Source of the DNA: Chenopodium formosanum
Taxonomy: Eukaryota > Streptophyta > Magnoliopsida > Caryophyllales > Amaranthaceae
Assembly: GCA_024500155.1 (NCBI GenBank)
Contig: CM044877.1
Span: 13,211,501 to 13,275,500, forward strand
Direction of reading: 5' to 3'
Length of the DNA: 64,000 nucleotides
How positions within the stretch are numbered: the first letter of the stretch is position 1; every line of letters begins with the position of its first letter. Position numbers and translations under genes: made by a program. This document shows positions 10,964 through 21,785 of the stretch, piece by piece. The notes under the pieces were generated by a model. The model was not told the origin of the DNA. It was given only the letters and a program-made list of their open reading frames with translations, and did not search any database.

Positions 10964-12664
10964 TGCAGACACCTAAAAATGTCTCCCCAAAGCCAAACCC
11001 GATGATGAACAACCTTTCACCGCCACTATTGGTCGGGTTTAGTATTTAATCCCGAGAGTGCTTAAAAATCGTATTTTATTAAATTCATATTTTTGAACAG
11101 TCCATGGATTAGTCTTGATGTTTGGTAAAAGCATAGTTGTAATTTCATCCCAAACTTATTAATTAATTTTTAGCCTAAACCTTTTTATTTTATTATTTTA
11201 TTATTTATTTTTGGCCCAAACCCTTTATTTATTTTTATTTAATTATTTTCTTATTTAGCCCGAACAATCAAAAGTCAGAAAAGGCCCGAAATTATCAATC
11301 GGCACTTAAAAAGCCGAAGGAAATTAGGGTTAAAAATGTATTTAGACGAAAAACCGGACTAGAAATTCCCGCGCCACGACAGACTGCCACCGTGTCATGG
11401 GAATCCTTCCCGTCTGACGGTGGGATTTCCCATGACACGGGAGGTCTGCCGTGACACGGGAAAGTCCGTGTCTTTTCCGCGTAAACCCTTAACACGTTTT
11501 TTATCCCGTTTTCTGAAAATTTCCCGCGTCACACCAAAAATGTACCGTAACACGGGATTGTGTACCGTTTGACAGTGGAGCTTCCCGTGTCACGGTACAG
11601 TTTGACCGTGTCACGGGATACTTTTTTAGGGTTTTTATCATTTTAGGGTTCTGTGTGCTCCCTCAGCACATTTTCCCTATAAATACCCCCTCATTTCTGA
11701 TGAACGGGGGACGAGTAATTCTATTATCTTATTTTCTCTCTTCTATGCTTTAGCCTAAACACTAGCCTACCCTTTTCACTTCAAAATTCCTTCTTCAAGC
11801 ACTCAAAGGAGTCCATACTTTACTCGTGGTTCTGTCCTTAAGCCAAAGCGTGAAAGGTAGAATTGTTTGAGGGTTTATCCCCAAAATCAACCTTTACTTT
11901 ATTTAATTTAATTTAATTATTGTTTTATTGTTTCCTTGAAGTTACTAACTCGTTTATTATTTTGTAGTTGCAAACAAACAGAATCAAAGTAAGGATCATG
12001 CTCCTTTTGTTTTTATTATTTTTCTAACGATTTTATGTTGTTGGAATTGTGAATAAATTGGTTTTAATATTATTATTGTTCTATAATTGTTGTGATCACC
12101 ATATTATATGTTTAAAGGGAATATGTAATTGAAAACCACGCCTAATAAGATAATTTGGATAACCGGTTTAGGATCCCTTTTAATCTTATTATTAATTAAA
12201 GTGATCACCAATATTTTAGAATTATGTGTGCATTAATCTTAAACCAATTTAGTTAAATAATAGTTTGGAGAGAATTGAATTATTGTTTGTATGCCTTTGA
12301 GATCACAGGTATGCTTTTAAATATAAGAATCGAGTAGAGGCCAATACGGGCGAATGTGGCTCCATGACTCACTTCGTACCATCATCCCCGATCCTCCTTT
12401 CGTGGTTCTGAACCATATGGAGTTAGTAATATCATGGATTATGAATGGGGTGTAACCTTCACGGGTCAATCGTTGTTGCCTTTGTTGTCCCTTTATTCGT
12501 TGTTGCCTTTTATGATCCGTGAACGGTTTACAAGTTCCTTAAAAATTTGTTGGCGGCTCCCTATTTTCCTTGTCCCTAATCGTACATGTCAATTCCTACT
12601 TCCTATGAGTGCCAAGCATATTCACACATGCTTTAACGTAGGCGCACTTCGAGCGACGCCTACA
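10964..12664 (+). repeat. Element A 5' LTR
   Basis: Begins TGCAGACACCTAAAAATG and ends CGACGCCTACA. It pairs with 23409-25110. U3 carries the CCGTGTCACGG array (11375-11630) and a TATA box TATAAATA at 11678-11685. U5 contains the GGGGTGTAACCTTCACGGG block near 12447, which is also recognisable in family-B LTRs. Confidence 0.92.
11375..11685 (+). promoter_or_regulatory. Element A LTR promoter with CCGTGTCACGG palindrome array
   Basis: Copies of the imperfect palindrome CCGTGTCACGG, or its other orientation CCGTGACACGG, recur roughly every 20-50 bp (for example near 11390, 11428, 11450, 11550, 11585, 11608). They are followed about 50 bp later by TATAAATA at 11678-11685. The array sits where upstream elements of an RNA polymerase II promoter would be. 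Binding by a protein is inference. Confidence 0.7.
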
Positions 12665-13995
12665 ATTTGGCGACTCCACTGGGAGAATTCTTAATTATTT
12701 ATCGATTCGAGTGATAGGTATTTAATTAAGATGAGTGGATAAGACTTAAAAGATTCTTGAAAAAATATTCCTGTGATTAATCTGGTATTTTTTGCATCTT
12801 CATAGACATTTTAACGTCGCATTTAGGTCTGTCCCGTAGGAAAAATTGGATAACTTGGTTGCGAGCGAAGGAACATAGGGCACCAGTCAGATTTTCTGAC
12901 TGTCGTGCCACGGCAGAATCTGCCGTGTCACGGTACAGTGCACCGTCTGGACGGTGCACAGTACTGTGACACGGGAATTTTTTTCGTGTCACGGCAGTCC
13001 TTAAATCAGTTCGGTGGCTTATTTTCTTTCCTCACAGTCGACTTCCTTTGATTTTTCTGAAAAAACGTATGTGTTCTACATGCGTCTTAGCCCCGGGGGA
13101 TTTAAGCTCTATCGACCAAAAAACGCTCATGGCAATAAGGGTTCATCCGAGTTATTAAATCCACCCAATGCATGGAGTTGAGTTTGATTTCATCACGAAC
13201 TCGCGGAGCCGCCCGTTGGCATACACCCTCAAGGGAGGCTGCCTTGCTAACGAGTCCAAACTCTTAACCATGGTACCCTTTAGATATCCAAAGCTTGACC
13301 AATTGTTGAAAATAGATCTTGACTCTAGGTTGTGAACTTTTTTTACATAATCGTGCCTAAATGCTATGTGGTTGTTTGGTGCTAACCCTCATGTGTTTTC
13401 TCTTTTTTTATCCCATGACTGAGGGTTTTTATTCTCACATAGTAATTAGTACAGACCTAAAATCGGTTAAAATCTGGAAAAATCACAAAATTGACCTGGA
13501 ACTGCACACCGTGTCACGGCATGTTCTGCCGCGCCACGGTGAACAATGTCGTGACACGGGGCTGTCTACTGTCTGATGGTAGACTGCACCGTGTCACGAC
13601 AGTCTGCACCGTGACACGGTGCCAAGGAAAGTGTCTTGACAATCTTTTTTCTCGATTTTTGTGCGAATGCTGTGTCCAGTTTTGTGCCGTGTCTAGCTAT
13701 ACGGTCAAAACACGCGTCTATAACCTCACTTAATCATTCACATATCGTGTTCACACACTTTTTTGTAGCCGTGCACCACTTTTTGACCGTATTTTAGGGA
13801 AGTCTTGTTTTTGTGTCGTTTTTTTTTCGGAGTAAGTCGGATGGTATCCTCCCATGTATTTTTTTTTAAAAAAAATAAAAAAACAATTAATAAATAAGTA
13901 GAGTTTCAAAATTATAGATTTTTAATAAAAAAAAAATTTCTTTTTTCCTTTTCTTTTTAATCCGGATAGGTTAAGGTTAAGTTTGGTCATTAAAG
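12665..13995 (+). other. Element A leader: primer-binding-like site and two palindrome clusters
   Basis: Immediately after the LTR, TTGGCGACTCCACTGGGA (12667-12684) lies where the tRNA primer-binding site should be. Further CCGTGTCACGG-type palindromes occur at 12905-13000 and 13505-13625, the latter also with palindromic spacer words such as CTACTGTCTGATGGTAG. Near 13830 is GTAAGTCGGATGGTATCCTC, a block that recurs inverted at about 31930 and 63580 and marks the leader just before gag. No protein coding is supported here. Confidence 0.65.
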
Positions 13996-15210
13996 GTGTG
14001 TTTGTTTCGGTGTCATAGCACTTGGTCAAGAAGCAGGGGTAGATTGTTACGGTTCGAGTCCATACCTCAACAACCTCTTATTCCAAAGAGGCGTACAAGG
14101 AAACCACCTCAATCATCTCCACAAGATCCATCTCCAGTCTACTTTCAAACAATGTCCAGTAAGGAAGACATCGAGAACCTCAACAGGACAATTGAAAGAT
14201 TGTTTGACATGATGCTGACACTCATCACTAGAGTCAGCACGGTAGAACAAGACACTCAAAACAATGTCACTAATGCTGCAATGGACAAGATTAAGGAACA
14301 GATGAGCAAGATTTCTGAAGAGTTCACTTATGTGGAACAACCTGTCACCTCTTCGTCCATAAAAGACAAGCTTCCTGAGAAGTTTTCCACTGCTGACATT
14401 CCGAAATTCAAGCCTACTGATAATCCGCTTTTCCACTTGAAGGCTTTTTCTGCAACTATGACTCTTAAAGGAGTAGATGTGACACTCTTCCCTACGGAGT
14501 TCCCTCTTTCATTAAAGCATGCCTGTCAACAGTGGTTCTATTCTTTGGAATCCAAGCATGTCGCGACCTGGGAGGATGTTGCTGAAAGCTTTATGAATCG
14601 TTACAAGTGTAACATCCAGGCCAAGACTTCTGAACGTGAACTCTCCATTCTCAAACAGAAAGAGAATGAAGGCTTCACTACTTACTTAAGCAGGTGGAGA
14701 GAAACAGCTGCGCTCCCGGTGGATCCTCCCAAGGAGAAAGAAATGGTTCGCCTGTTCATTGCCAATCTGACTCATAAGTACAAGCAACACTTGAAGTTTC
14801 TGCCTCTAGGTACCTTTGAAGCTGTATACGATATTGGAATCAATGTCAAAGATGAACTGATGAAGTCTGTTGGTAGCAACAATAACAACAACACTTGGAA
14901 AAACAAGAAGAACGACACTCCTTCTTCTTCGTCTTTTAAGCCTAATAATGCTACCAACAATATCAACATCAATGATGTGCTGGCCCTCAATGCTCCTCCT
15001 CAAAGATTCCAAAGGCAAAGGAGGGTTTATACGCCTTTGGGAATAACTTACGATGCTGCTTATAACAGTTTGCATGGTCAGGGACTAATTATGCCAATCG
15101 AACCATTTCAAGAACCTCGACCTGAGAATAGGACCGCTAGCTATGACCTCAATGCTTATTACAATTTTCATCAAGGCAAGGGTCATAACACTGAGAATGT
15201 TGGAGGCTGA
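13996..15210 (+). CDS. gag: Element A gag (capsid/nucleocapsid precursor), frameshifted at its end
   Basis: A 404-residue ORF. Residues ~50-110 form a helical, coiled-coil-prone start (KEDIENLNRTIERLFDMML). Residues ~125-300 match the plant Retrotrans_gag core: IPKFKPTDNPLFHLKAF, HACQQWFYSLESKHVATWED, FMNRYKCNIQ, ELSILKQKENEGFTTYLSRW. The C-terminal knuckle region (HQGKGHNTEN) is normally followed by Cys and Trp; a 1-base loss near 15204 shifts the frame, and the expected continuation (LKDAIQDLIDVNQLHVPPGG) is in the next frame up to 15343. Gag would form the virus-like particle that packages element RNA. The first 50 residues may be untranslated leader, with the true start at MSSKEDIEN (14152). 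Confidence 0.85.
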   Translation: MCLFRCHSTWSRSRGRLLRFESIPQQPLIPKRRTRKPPQSSPQDPSPVYFQTMSSKEDIENLNRTIERLFDMMLTLITRVSTVEQDTQNNVTNAAMDKIKEQMSKISEEFTYVEQPVTSSSIKDKLPEKFSTADIPKFKPTDNPLFHLKAFSATMTLKGVDVTLFPTEFPLSLKHACQQWFYSLESKHVATWEDVAESFMNRYKCNIQAKTSERELSILKQKENEGFTTYLSRWRETAALPVDPPKEKEMVRLFIANLTHKYKQHLKFLPLGTFEAVYDIGINVKDELMKSVGSNNNNNTWKNKKNDTPSSSSFKPNNATNNININDVLALNAPPQRFQRQRRVYTPLGITYDAAYNSLHGQGLIMPIEPFQEPRPENRTASYDLNAYYNFHQGKGHNTENVGG

Positions 15211-15359
15211 AGGATGCAATCCAAGACTTGATCGATGTTAATCAACTTCATGTCCCTCCAGGGGGCAAGAAGCCTAACATTAAAAAAGGTCCTCTTTTTG
15301 ATGCTTTGGCTATCATGGGAGATGAAATCTCCTTTGATCTGTAGATACTCATTTAACCT

Positions 15360-16391
15360 GTGAATGAGCCTCTGCCGAAAGTTGTATTTATCTCAAGTAC
15401 TGAAGAAGTGAATGGAATTTGGTATAGTGATGATGAAGACGTCTATCTCAAGGATATAGCATGTTCATCTCCTGGCACCAGTGAAGATGTTTGGGGGCAC
15501 TTTGAGGTCAAGGTTCTCACCAGAAGTGGACGGTTGCAACAACCTAACCCACCTCCACCTCCACCACAATCACATTTGATAGTTGATCCCATCGACCATG
15601 TGAACAGCGATGTGGTCAAACAACTGCAAAAAACTAAGGTGGAGATGAATGTATGGAAGCTTTTGGCCACTTCCCACGAGCATCGAAAGGCTGTGATGAA
15701 TGCTCTGGTGAAAATAGGAGTTGATGATGACATGACTCCTCAAGGATTGGTCAACTTTCTCACTACTGAGCTGCCAAGTACTAGCAATTTGATTTCGTTT
15801 TCTGATAAGGATCTACCCCCTGAAGGGGATCAACATAATAAGGCCTTACACCTCACAGTGGTGTGTAGGCAGATGAATGTTACCATGAGCCTGGTTGATA
15901 ATGGCTCTGCAATAAATGTGTGCCCACTCCATACTGCAAAGAATTTGGGCATAAAGAATGAAGAATTGACTCCCTCCACTCAAGGGATTCGCGCTTATGA
16001 TAATACTCGCCGTCAAGCCGTGGGTACTATCATACTGAATAAAACTACTAGGGCCATTGAACGTCGCACCAAATTTCAGGTGGTGGACATTAAGGCCTCT
16101 TTCAATCTGTTGTTAGGACGCCCTTGGCTTCATGAGCTAAAGGCGATTCCATCATCGCTTCACCAGAAAGTGAAAGACATAGTTGGAGGGGTTCCGATTA
16201 CTATCAATGCTTCTCCTATGCGCATTCAAGTTATTGATACTCCTATCGTCCATGTTGAACATGACGAAGAAGATGAAGATCTTTCGGGGTTTTCACTAGA
16301 TGATGTTCTCGTGATCGAAGAGGAGGAAAAGTGCCATCTCGACTTTGATCCCTATTCAAACACCAGTATCAATGCCATTCTGAAGAAGTAA
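15360..16391 (+). CDS. Element A aspartic protease region of the polyprotein
   Basis: A 343-residue reading with a proline-rich linker (QPNPPPPPPQSH). Then comes a retropepsin-like domain at about residues 155-265: ALHLTVVCRQMNVTMSLVDN carries the active-site loop (DNGSA in place of the usual D-S/T/D-G-S). The downstream NLLLGRPWLHELKAIPSSLH is the conserved GRPWLH flap-side block of Tat proteases. It would cleave the Gag-Pol polyprotein. An acidic tail (EHDEEDEDLSGF, EEEEKC) precedes the stop. The Asp-Asn change next to the catalytic Asp may lower activity. Confidence 0.8.
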   Translation: MNEPLPKVVFISSTEEVNGIWYSDDEDVYLKDIACSSPGTSEDVWGHFEVKVLTRSGRLQQPNPPPPPPQSHLIVDPIDHVNSDVVKQLQKTKVEMNVWKLLATSHEHRKAVMNALVKIGVDDDMTPQGLVNFLTTELPSTSNLISFSDKDLPPEGDQHNKALHLTVVCRQMNVTMSLVDNGSAINVCPLHTAKNLGIKNEELTPSTQGIRAYDNTRRQAVGTIILNKTTRAIERRTKFQVVDIKASFNLLLGRPWLHELKAIPSSLHQKVKDIVGGVPITINASPMRIQVIDTPIVHVEHDEEDEDLSGFSLDDVLVIEEEEKCHLDFDPYSNTSINAILKK

Positions 16392-16406
16392 GGTCATTTC
16401 CCTAGA

Positions 16407-16904
16407 ATGACCCTTGGACTCAAGAAGAAAATAGTTGAATCTTGGGGCCATCCTGGTGCACTCAAGAAGGATACTTTTGGCTTGGGGTTCAAGCCAACAA
16501 AAGAAGATCTGAAACAAGCTTCATTGAAGATGAAGGCTCGCAATAATGCTCGAATCCCGAAGACGGAAATGGCAATGGATCCATATCCGTTCACCCTCAA
16601 TGGCCAGTACATCAAAGAAGGGGAAGACTTCCCATGCTATGAATTCCCTGAGCCATTCGTCCATGATGGGATCCGTGAACCAGGATTCGAGGTGTTCCTC
16701 GATTGTGACTTCGTTGATGAAGACGAAGAGCTCTTCACAACCGAGAAGCCAGCCAGCCTGAACTCTGATGATCTAGGAATCAACCTTCTTTTTGGAATGG
16801 AGAAAAATGAGTCCAAGACGGTCCGTAGTGATAACTCCGAGCTCGTTCAAGTTGTCATAGAGAACAAGGATTTTGACCCCTCCGAGTTAATTTATCCAAG
16901 CTGA
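16407..16904 (+). CDS. Element A polyprotein linker between protease and RT
   Basis: An open 165-residue stretch starting 15 bases after the protease stop. It shows RMTLGLKKKIVESWGHPGAL-like and KDTFGLGFKPTKEDLKQ sequence, a segment typical of Tat/Ogre polyproteins between PR and RT. No catalytic motif is seen. It is probably continuous with the protease reading in the ancestral element, separated now by the TAA at 16389-16391. Confidence 0.7.
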   Translation: MTLGLKKKIVESWGHPGALKKDTFGLGFKPTKEDLKQASLKMKARNNARIPKTEMAMDPYPFTLNGQYIKEGEDFPCYEFPEPFVHDGIREPGFEVFLDCDFVDEDEELFTTEKPASLNSDDLGINLLFGMEKNESKTVRSDNSELVQVVIENKDFDPSELIYPS

Positions 16905-16932
16905 CAACATTTCAAGGGAATGGCGCAAGACA

Positions 16933-18750
16933 TTGAGAATCACTACGCCGAGTGAAGAGAAGTTGGAAATAACCGCTGGCGAGGGTCCTATGTTTGATGA
17001 GTCTGAGTCGTCTGGGTCCAAGTCCGAGTCTGAGTCTAAGTCTATAGACGAGTCCTTAGAGTCTGAGGCCGACCCTCTTTATGCTATAGAGTTCAACCCT
17101 GAGTCTCTTGTTGAGTCCTTTCTTCCTAGTCCTAATAATTATGGTGAGGTCGCAGCCGACCTTGCCTCTCTTAATATATTAGCCAATGAATTCAATAAAA
17201 TGAGTACCTTTGCTTACGATACGTGTCATTCCCCTAGCCCTGATCAATATTTCTTTGCTAATGATAAAAATGACAAAGAAATAATAAAAGCAATGGAAGA
17301 ACACGAAAATAAAACAACAGTTATTGAAGATACTGAAACAGTTAACATTTCCAGCGATACGACTGTTAAAGAAGTAAAAATTGGATTAACACTAAGTCAA
17401 GATGAACGCAAAGAACTAATTAACTTGCTTAGTGAATTTGTTGATGTATTTGCTTGGTCATACCAAGATATGCCAGGAATTGAAAGGGATATAGCTCAGC
17501 ATACGATACCACTCATTCAAGGTATGAAGCCTGTCAAACAAAAGTTGCGCCGTATGAAACCGGATGTGGCTCTCAAAATCAAGGAAGAAATCAGGAAGCA
17601 GTTGGCTGCAGGTTTCATCAGAGTATCCAAGTATCCGAAATGGATAGCAAATGTGGTTCCAGTTCCAGAGAAGGATGGAAGGGTCAAAATGTGTGTTAAT
17701 TATAGGGATCTCAATAAAGCAAGCCCAAAAGATGGGTTCCCTCTACCTCACATTGACATTCTGGTCGATAATACAGCAAACCATGCACTCCTGTCATTCA
17801 TGGATGGTTACGCTGGATATAATCAGGTATTAATGGCCGAAGAAGACATGGAGAAAACCACATTCATCACGCAATGGGGTACATATTGCTATACGGTAAT
17901 GCCATTTGGGTTGAAAAACGCGGGTGCTACCTACCAAAGAGCAGCTACAACATTGTTACACGACATGATACACAAAGAGGTGGAGGTCTATGTCGATGAT
18001 ATGATCGTTAAGTCTAAAGATCGCCCAGGTCATATTATTGCCCTTCGCAAGTTCTTTAAAAGACTCCGCAAGTACAACATGAGATTAAATCTAGCAAAAT
18101 GTGCATTCGGAGTCACGTCAAAAAAATTACTTGGATATGTGATCAGTTCTCGAGGGATTGAAATAGATCCTACAAAAGCAAAGGCGATCATGGCCATGCC
18201 ACCACCCAAAAATGAGAAGGAGATTCGAGGCTTCATTGGAAGGTTGCAGTATATAAGTAGGTTCATATCAAAGCTCAAAGCGATATGTGAACCTATATTC
18301 AAGAAGCTCAAGAAAAATTTCCCAGTCACATGGGATGACGATTGCCAAAAAGCTTTCGACAAAATCAAAGAGTATTTGGCAATCCCACCCGTGCTAGCGC
18401 CAGCAATGCCTGACTTTCCTCTTCGACTCTACCTTACGGTCACAAGAGAAATGATGGGGGCAATGTTAGCACAAGAGATCGAGAGTAAGGAGAATGCAAT
18501 CTATTACTTGAGCAAGAAACTTCAAGGATATGAGACGCGATACACACCACTTGAGAAGTTGTGTCTCGCACTTGAATGGGCTGTACAAAAACTAAGACAT
18601 TACATGCTCACTCATACAGTGCATGTCGTGTCCAAGATGGATCCTCTCAAATACTTGTTCGAAAAAGAAACACTCAACGGCAGATTATTAAGGTGGATAG
18701 TCAACCTTGCTCAGTTTGACTTGATATTTGTGCCACAAAAAGCCATCTAA
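16933..18750 (+). CDS. pol: Element A reverse transcriptase and first RNase H
   Basis: A 605-residue ORF. After a Ser/Glu-rich linker, RT spans about residues 155-430: FAWSYQDMPGI, VNYRDLNKASPKDGFPLPHI, then SFMDGYAGYNQVLMAEEDME, then TVMPFGLKNAGATYQRA and the intact catalytic box EVYVDDMIVKS. The thumb and connection follow (LGYVISSRGIEIDPTKAKAI, FIGRLQYISRFIS). The gypsy-type RNase H follows (PLRLYLTVTREMMGAMLAQE, YYLSKKLQGYETRYTPLEK). The ORF ends in VPQKAI then TAA at 18748-18750, where the family continues with KG-AVADFLAD. It copies element RNA into DNA; catalytic residues look preserved. Confidence 0.92.
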   Translation: MRITTPSEEKLEITAGEGPMFDESESSGSKSESESKSIDESLESEADPLYAIEFNPESLVESFLPSPNNYGEVAADLASLNILANEFNKMSTFAYDTCHSPSPDQYFFANDKNDKEIIKAMEEHENKTTVIEDTETVNISSDTTVKEVKIGLTLSQDERKELINLLSEFVDVFAWSYQDMPGIERDIAQHTIPLIQGMKPVKQKLRRMKPDVALKIKEEIRKQLAAGFIRVSKYPKWIANVVPVPEKDGRVKMCVNYRDLNKASPKDGFPLPHIDILVDNTANHALLSFMDGYAGYNQVLMAEEDMEKTTFITQWGTYCYTVMPFGLKNAGATYQRAATTLLHDMIHKEVEVYVDDMIVKSKDRPGHIIALRKFFKRLRKYNMRLNLAKCAFGVTSKKLLGYVISSRGIEIDPTKAKAIMAMPPPKNEKEIRGFIGRLQYISRFISKLKAICEPIFKKLKKNFPVTWDDDCQKAFDKIKEYLAIPPVLAPAMPDFPLRLYLTVTREMMGAMLAQEIESKENAIYYLSKKLQGYETRYTPLEKLCLALEWAVQKLRHYMLTHTVHVVSKMDPLKYLFEKETLNGRLLRWIVNLAQFDLIFVPQKAI

Positions 18751-18843
18751 GGTTCTGCAGTTTTTGACTTCTTAGCAGACTTTCCGCTAGAAGAAGCTGA
18801 AAAAGAAGAAGATGAGTACGATTTCCCTGACGAAGATTTACTC

Positions 18844-19338
18844 ATGACCGAAGATGATAGTTGGACGCTCTATTTCGATGGAGCTTCAAACCAAAAGGGA
18901 TGTGGTGTAAGAGTCTTGCTCGTATCACCCAATGAAGAACACATCCCAATTTCCATGAAGCTCGACTTTGATGTCACCAACAATGCCGCAGAATATGAAG
19001 CATGCATTTTGGGGTTAGAAATAGCTGTCGCCTTGGGAATTAAGAAACTCAGAATCTATGGTGATTCTTCACTAATCATTAACCAAATCTCCAAGAGATG
19101 GAAAGTGAGAAGTGAAAGTCTCGCTACGTATCAAGCTCATTTAGAAACTCTCACGGAGCAACTAGATGAAGTGGAGTGTGCGTATTTGCCAAGAGAAGAA
19201 AACAAATTCGCCGACGCACTAGCTAAATTAGCATCAATGGTGCGAATTATTACTGATACAATCAGAATGCCACTGACCATAGAAAGAAGACATGAGCCGG
19301 CTTATGTTCATGTACTTGACGATGAACAAGAACCATAA
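18844..19338 (+). CDS. Element A second, archaeal-type RNase H (aRNH)
   Basis: 164 residues. WTLYFDGASNQKGCGVRVLL carries the first catalytic Asp, NNAAEYEACILGLEIAVALG the Glu, KLRIYGDSSLIINQI the second Asp, and EENKFADALAKLASM the last Asp. This is the RVT_3/archaeal-type RNase H that sits after the normal RNase H in the Tat clade of Ty3/gypsy. It is separated from RT-RH by one TAA and ends at a TAA (19336-19338) before integrase. All four acidic positions are present. Confidence 0.9.
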   Translation: MTEDDSWTLYFDGASNQKGCGVRVLLVSPNEEHIPISMKLDFDVTNNAAEYEACILGLEIAVALGIKKLRIYGDSSLIINQISKRWKVRSESLATYQAHLETLTEQLDEVECAYLPREENKFADALAKLASMVRIITDTIRMPLTIERRHEPAYVHVLDDEQEP

Positions 19339-19380
19339 GAAGAAGATGAAGAGCCATGGTATACATACATCCTTAATTAT

Positions 19381-20601
19381 GTGACAAGAGGAGAATACCC
19401 TCCTAATACTGATAAAAGGGCACGCCGTGCTTTGAGGCTCCTGGCCTCACAATATGTGCTTATTAGGGGAGAACTCCACAAGAGAACTGCAATGGGAAGA
19501 AATCTCTTATGCATAGCCAAGAAAGAAGCACATAAAACCATGGAAAACCTTCATGCCGGTATATGTGGAACACACATGAATGCAAAGATGTTAGTCCAAA
19601 ATATTCAACGACAAGATTACTATTGGACTACAATGGAAAGAGATTGTCACGAATACGTCAAGAAATGTATGAAGTGTCAAGTCTATGCAAACTTACAGCA
19701 TGTTCCACCTTCGCTTCTCTACACGTATACTTCTCCATGGCCTTTCTCCACTTGGGGCATCGACATCATTGGAAAAATAACACCACCAGGATAAGGGGGG
19801 CATGAATTCATTCTAGTAGCAATCGACTATTTCACCAAATGGGTCGAAGCAGCCTCATATGCTAAGCTGACAGCGAAACATGTGGCTCAATTCATTGAGA
19901 GAAATATCATATGCCGCTATGGGGTACCACATGAGATGATCAGTGACAATGGAACACATTTCCAAGCCTAATGCGCGGAATTATTACAGAAATATCATAT
20001 CAAGCATCATCGATCATCACCTTACAGACCACAAACAAATGGAGCAATCGAATCGGCCAACAAAATTGTGAAGACTATCATCGAAAAGATGACAGAAAAT
20101 TACAAGGATTGGCCAAGTAAGCTACATTTCGCCCTTTGGGGTTATCGAACCTCTGTTCGTGCATCAACGGGGGCTACCCCTTTCTCTTTGGTCTATGGAG
20201 TTTAAGCTGTACAACCAATCGAGCTCGAAATCCCTTCTCTTCGAATCGCATTGGAAAGCCAACTAGATGAAGTCGAGTGGATTAGAGCAAGATACGACGA
20301 ACTGGTCTTACTTGATGAAAAACGCTTGGCAGCTTTGCATCATGTCCAAACCTACCAACAGCGTATGGCACGACATTTCAATAAAAAAAGTCAAGACCAG
20401 AAATATCAAAGAGGGTGACCTAGTGCTTAAGGCAATTCGTAAAAATGTGTTAGATCCAAGAGGAAAATTCAGACCGAATTGGTCAGGCCCGTACATTGTA
20501 AAGCCATCCTGTCTTGCGGAGCGGCACAATTGGTAGACATGGACGATAACGGCTTCCATAATTTAACCAACTTGGATCAACTCAAGAAATTCTATGCCTA
20601 G
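19381..20601 (+). pseudogene. Element A integrase (stops and frameshifts)
   Basis: An HHCC-type zinc region is visible (HAGICGTHMNAKMLVQ, then YVKKCMKCQVY), then the DDE core: FSTWGIDIIGKI, YFTKWVEAASY, GVPHEMISDNGTHFQ, SSPYRPQTNGAIESANKIVK. Stops fall at 19792-19794, near 19969 and near 20203. A 1-base shift near 20390 moves the reading to the frame of KTRNIKEGDLVLKAIRKNV, the integrase C-terminal GDLVLK module, and another shift near 20505 leads to the end LKKFYA at 20601. The three catalytic acids appear intact, so the damage is mostly nonsense changes. Confidence 0.85.
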
Positions 20602-21107
20602 TCGCATGGGTTCATGACCCAATAGAGCTACGTTTGGCCTGATTCCTTTTTAGGATACGTAGGCAACCCCTCAAGGGGGCCTGACCACTTTAAAATAAAA
20701 ATCCTCCCTTTGTTGATCAAATATGCGCGTCATTCATCATTGCGTCACGACCAATCAATCAAAAAAAAAAAAAAAAAAAGAAAAAGGGAAAGTGTCACCG
20801 ACGCGGGAATTTGTAACGTGTCACGGGAATTTTTCACCGTGACATGGTGGAATTTCAGGTTTTCTGTTTTTTCTTAGTGGCGCATTCGTTGCGGATTCAT
20901 CGTTCGAGTTTTTATTTTCGTTCTTCCATTGCGTCCGACTCCTTGACTCTGATAATTAAATAATAAATAAAAGTCTTTGTAATTTTTATTTTTAAGGCTG
21001 AAATAAATGTGCTATTATTATTAAAATAAATGCGACTACAAGTATTGGCATCATATGCCTTATTTTGAATAAAAATTATAAATCATAAAAAGCAAAGCAC
21101 TATTGAT
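20602..21107. other. Element A 3' untranslated region after pol
   Basis: No coding. A GC-rich stretch with GGATACGTAGGCAACCCC near 20653, an A-run at 20761-20779, and three CCGTGTCACGG-type sites at about 20797-20853. Confidence 0.6.
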
Positions 21108-21785
21108 CTAATCTCTCTTCTCTTTAGGAACATCCTTCTCTTGGTCAATTAGGTCGGCCTTCACCATTAATGTGTCTTTCGTAGCCCGAACCGTCACACC
21201 CCTAGTCGAACTTTCACCCCTTTCACCTTTCTTGAATTTTCTCGGTTGTTTCTCCCTATACACCATCTTTTCCTTACCCTTTCCTTTCACATAATTCTTC
21301 TTTCTTAGCATTAGAGGAGTCTTAAACTCAATCCCTTGTGTTCTCGGACCTAGACGATCTTTAGGAGAAGCTTTCTTATTTCCAAGATGACTCTTCACAT
21401 CAGACTTGCGTGATCCGAATCGTTCCCTCCTACTTCTAGGGTTCAACCATGCCTTGTATGCACTAGATAAAGGAGAAGGAGCTTGGTCACTTGCAGAAAC
21501 GGTCCACAAAGGTCTTCCAATCCAATAAGCCTCGTACTTGTGAACGTTACTTTCATGCAACGATACTTCACGAGGATTATCGTTATAGCGTGGAATTACT
21601 TGTTCAAGTCCATACTGCCGCATCAGTCGAGAAGGACAATAAAAGGTCAGTTTTGACACACTAGGAACACGGAAATATGGAGTTTCATTCGTGCCAACCA
21701 TCCTAGTAAGCCTCCACCAAGGGACCACCCAACGAATGGAAAACTCCCTCTTTGCAAAGAAATTTTTCCAATCTTCATACGACAT
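21108..21785 (-). CDS. Element A antisense ORF (PMD-like C-terminal part)
   Basis: A 225-residue ORF on the strand opposite to gag-pol. Residues 1-105 read as a folded domain (WVVPWWRLTRMVG, PYFRVPSVSKLTFYCPSRLM, RQYGLEQVIPRYNDNPREVS), resembling the C-terminal part of plant-mobile-domain proteins. The remainder is basic and low-complexity (KGKGKEKMVYREKQPRKFKK). Just upstream the frame stays open for about 19 codons and then meets a stop, so an N-terminal exon may be missing or spliced. Antisense ORFs at this position are known in Retand-like Tat elements; their function is unknown. The family match is from reading motifs only. Confidence 0.6.
   Translation of the reverse strand: MSYEDWKNFFAKREFSIRWVVPWWRLTRMVGTNETPYFRVPSVSKLTFYCPSRLMRQYGLEQVIPRYNDNPREVSLHESNVHKYEAYWIGRPLWTVSASDQAPSPLSSAYKAWLNPRSRRERFGSRKSDVKSHLGNKKASPKDRLGPRTQGIEFKTPLMLRKKNYVKGKGKEKMVYREKQPRKFKKGERGESSTRGVTVRATKDTLMVKADLIDQEKDVPKEKRD

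Noticed and set aside
12434..12694. ORF repeated at 24880-25140
   Set aside because: It is LTR U5 sequence present in both element A LTRs; no protein motif.
14113..15075. Minus-strand ORFs opposite gag
   Set aside because: Shadows of the gag reading frame.
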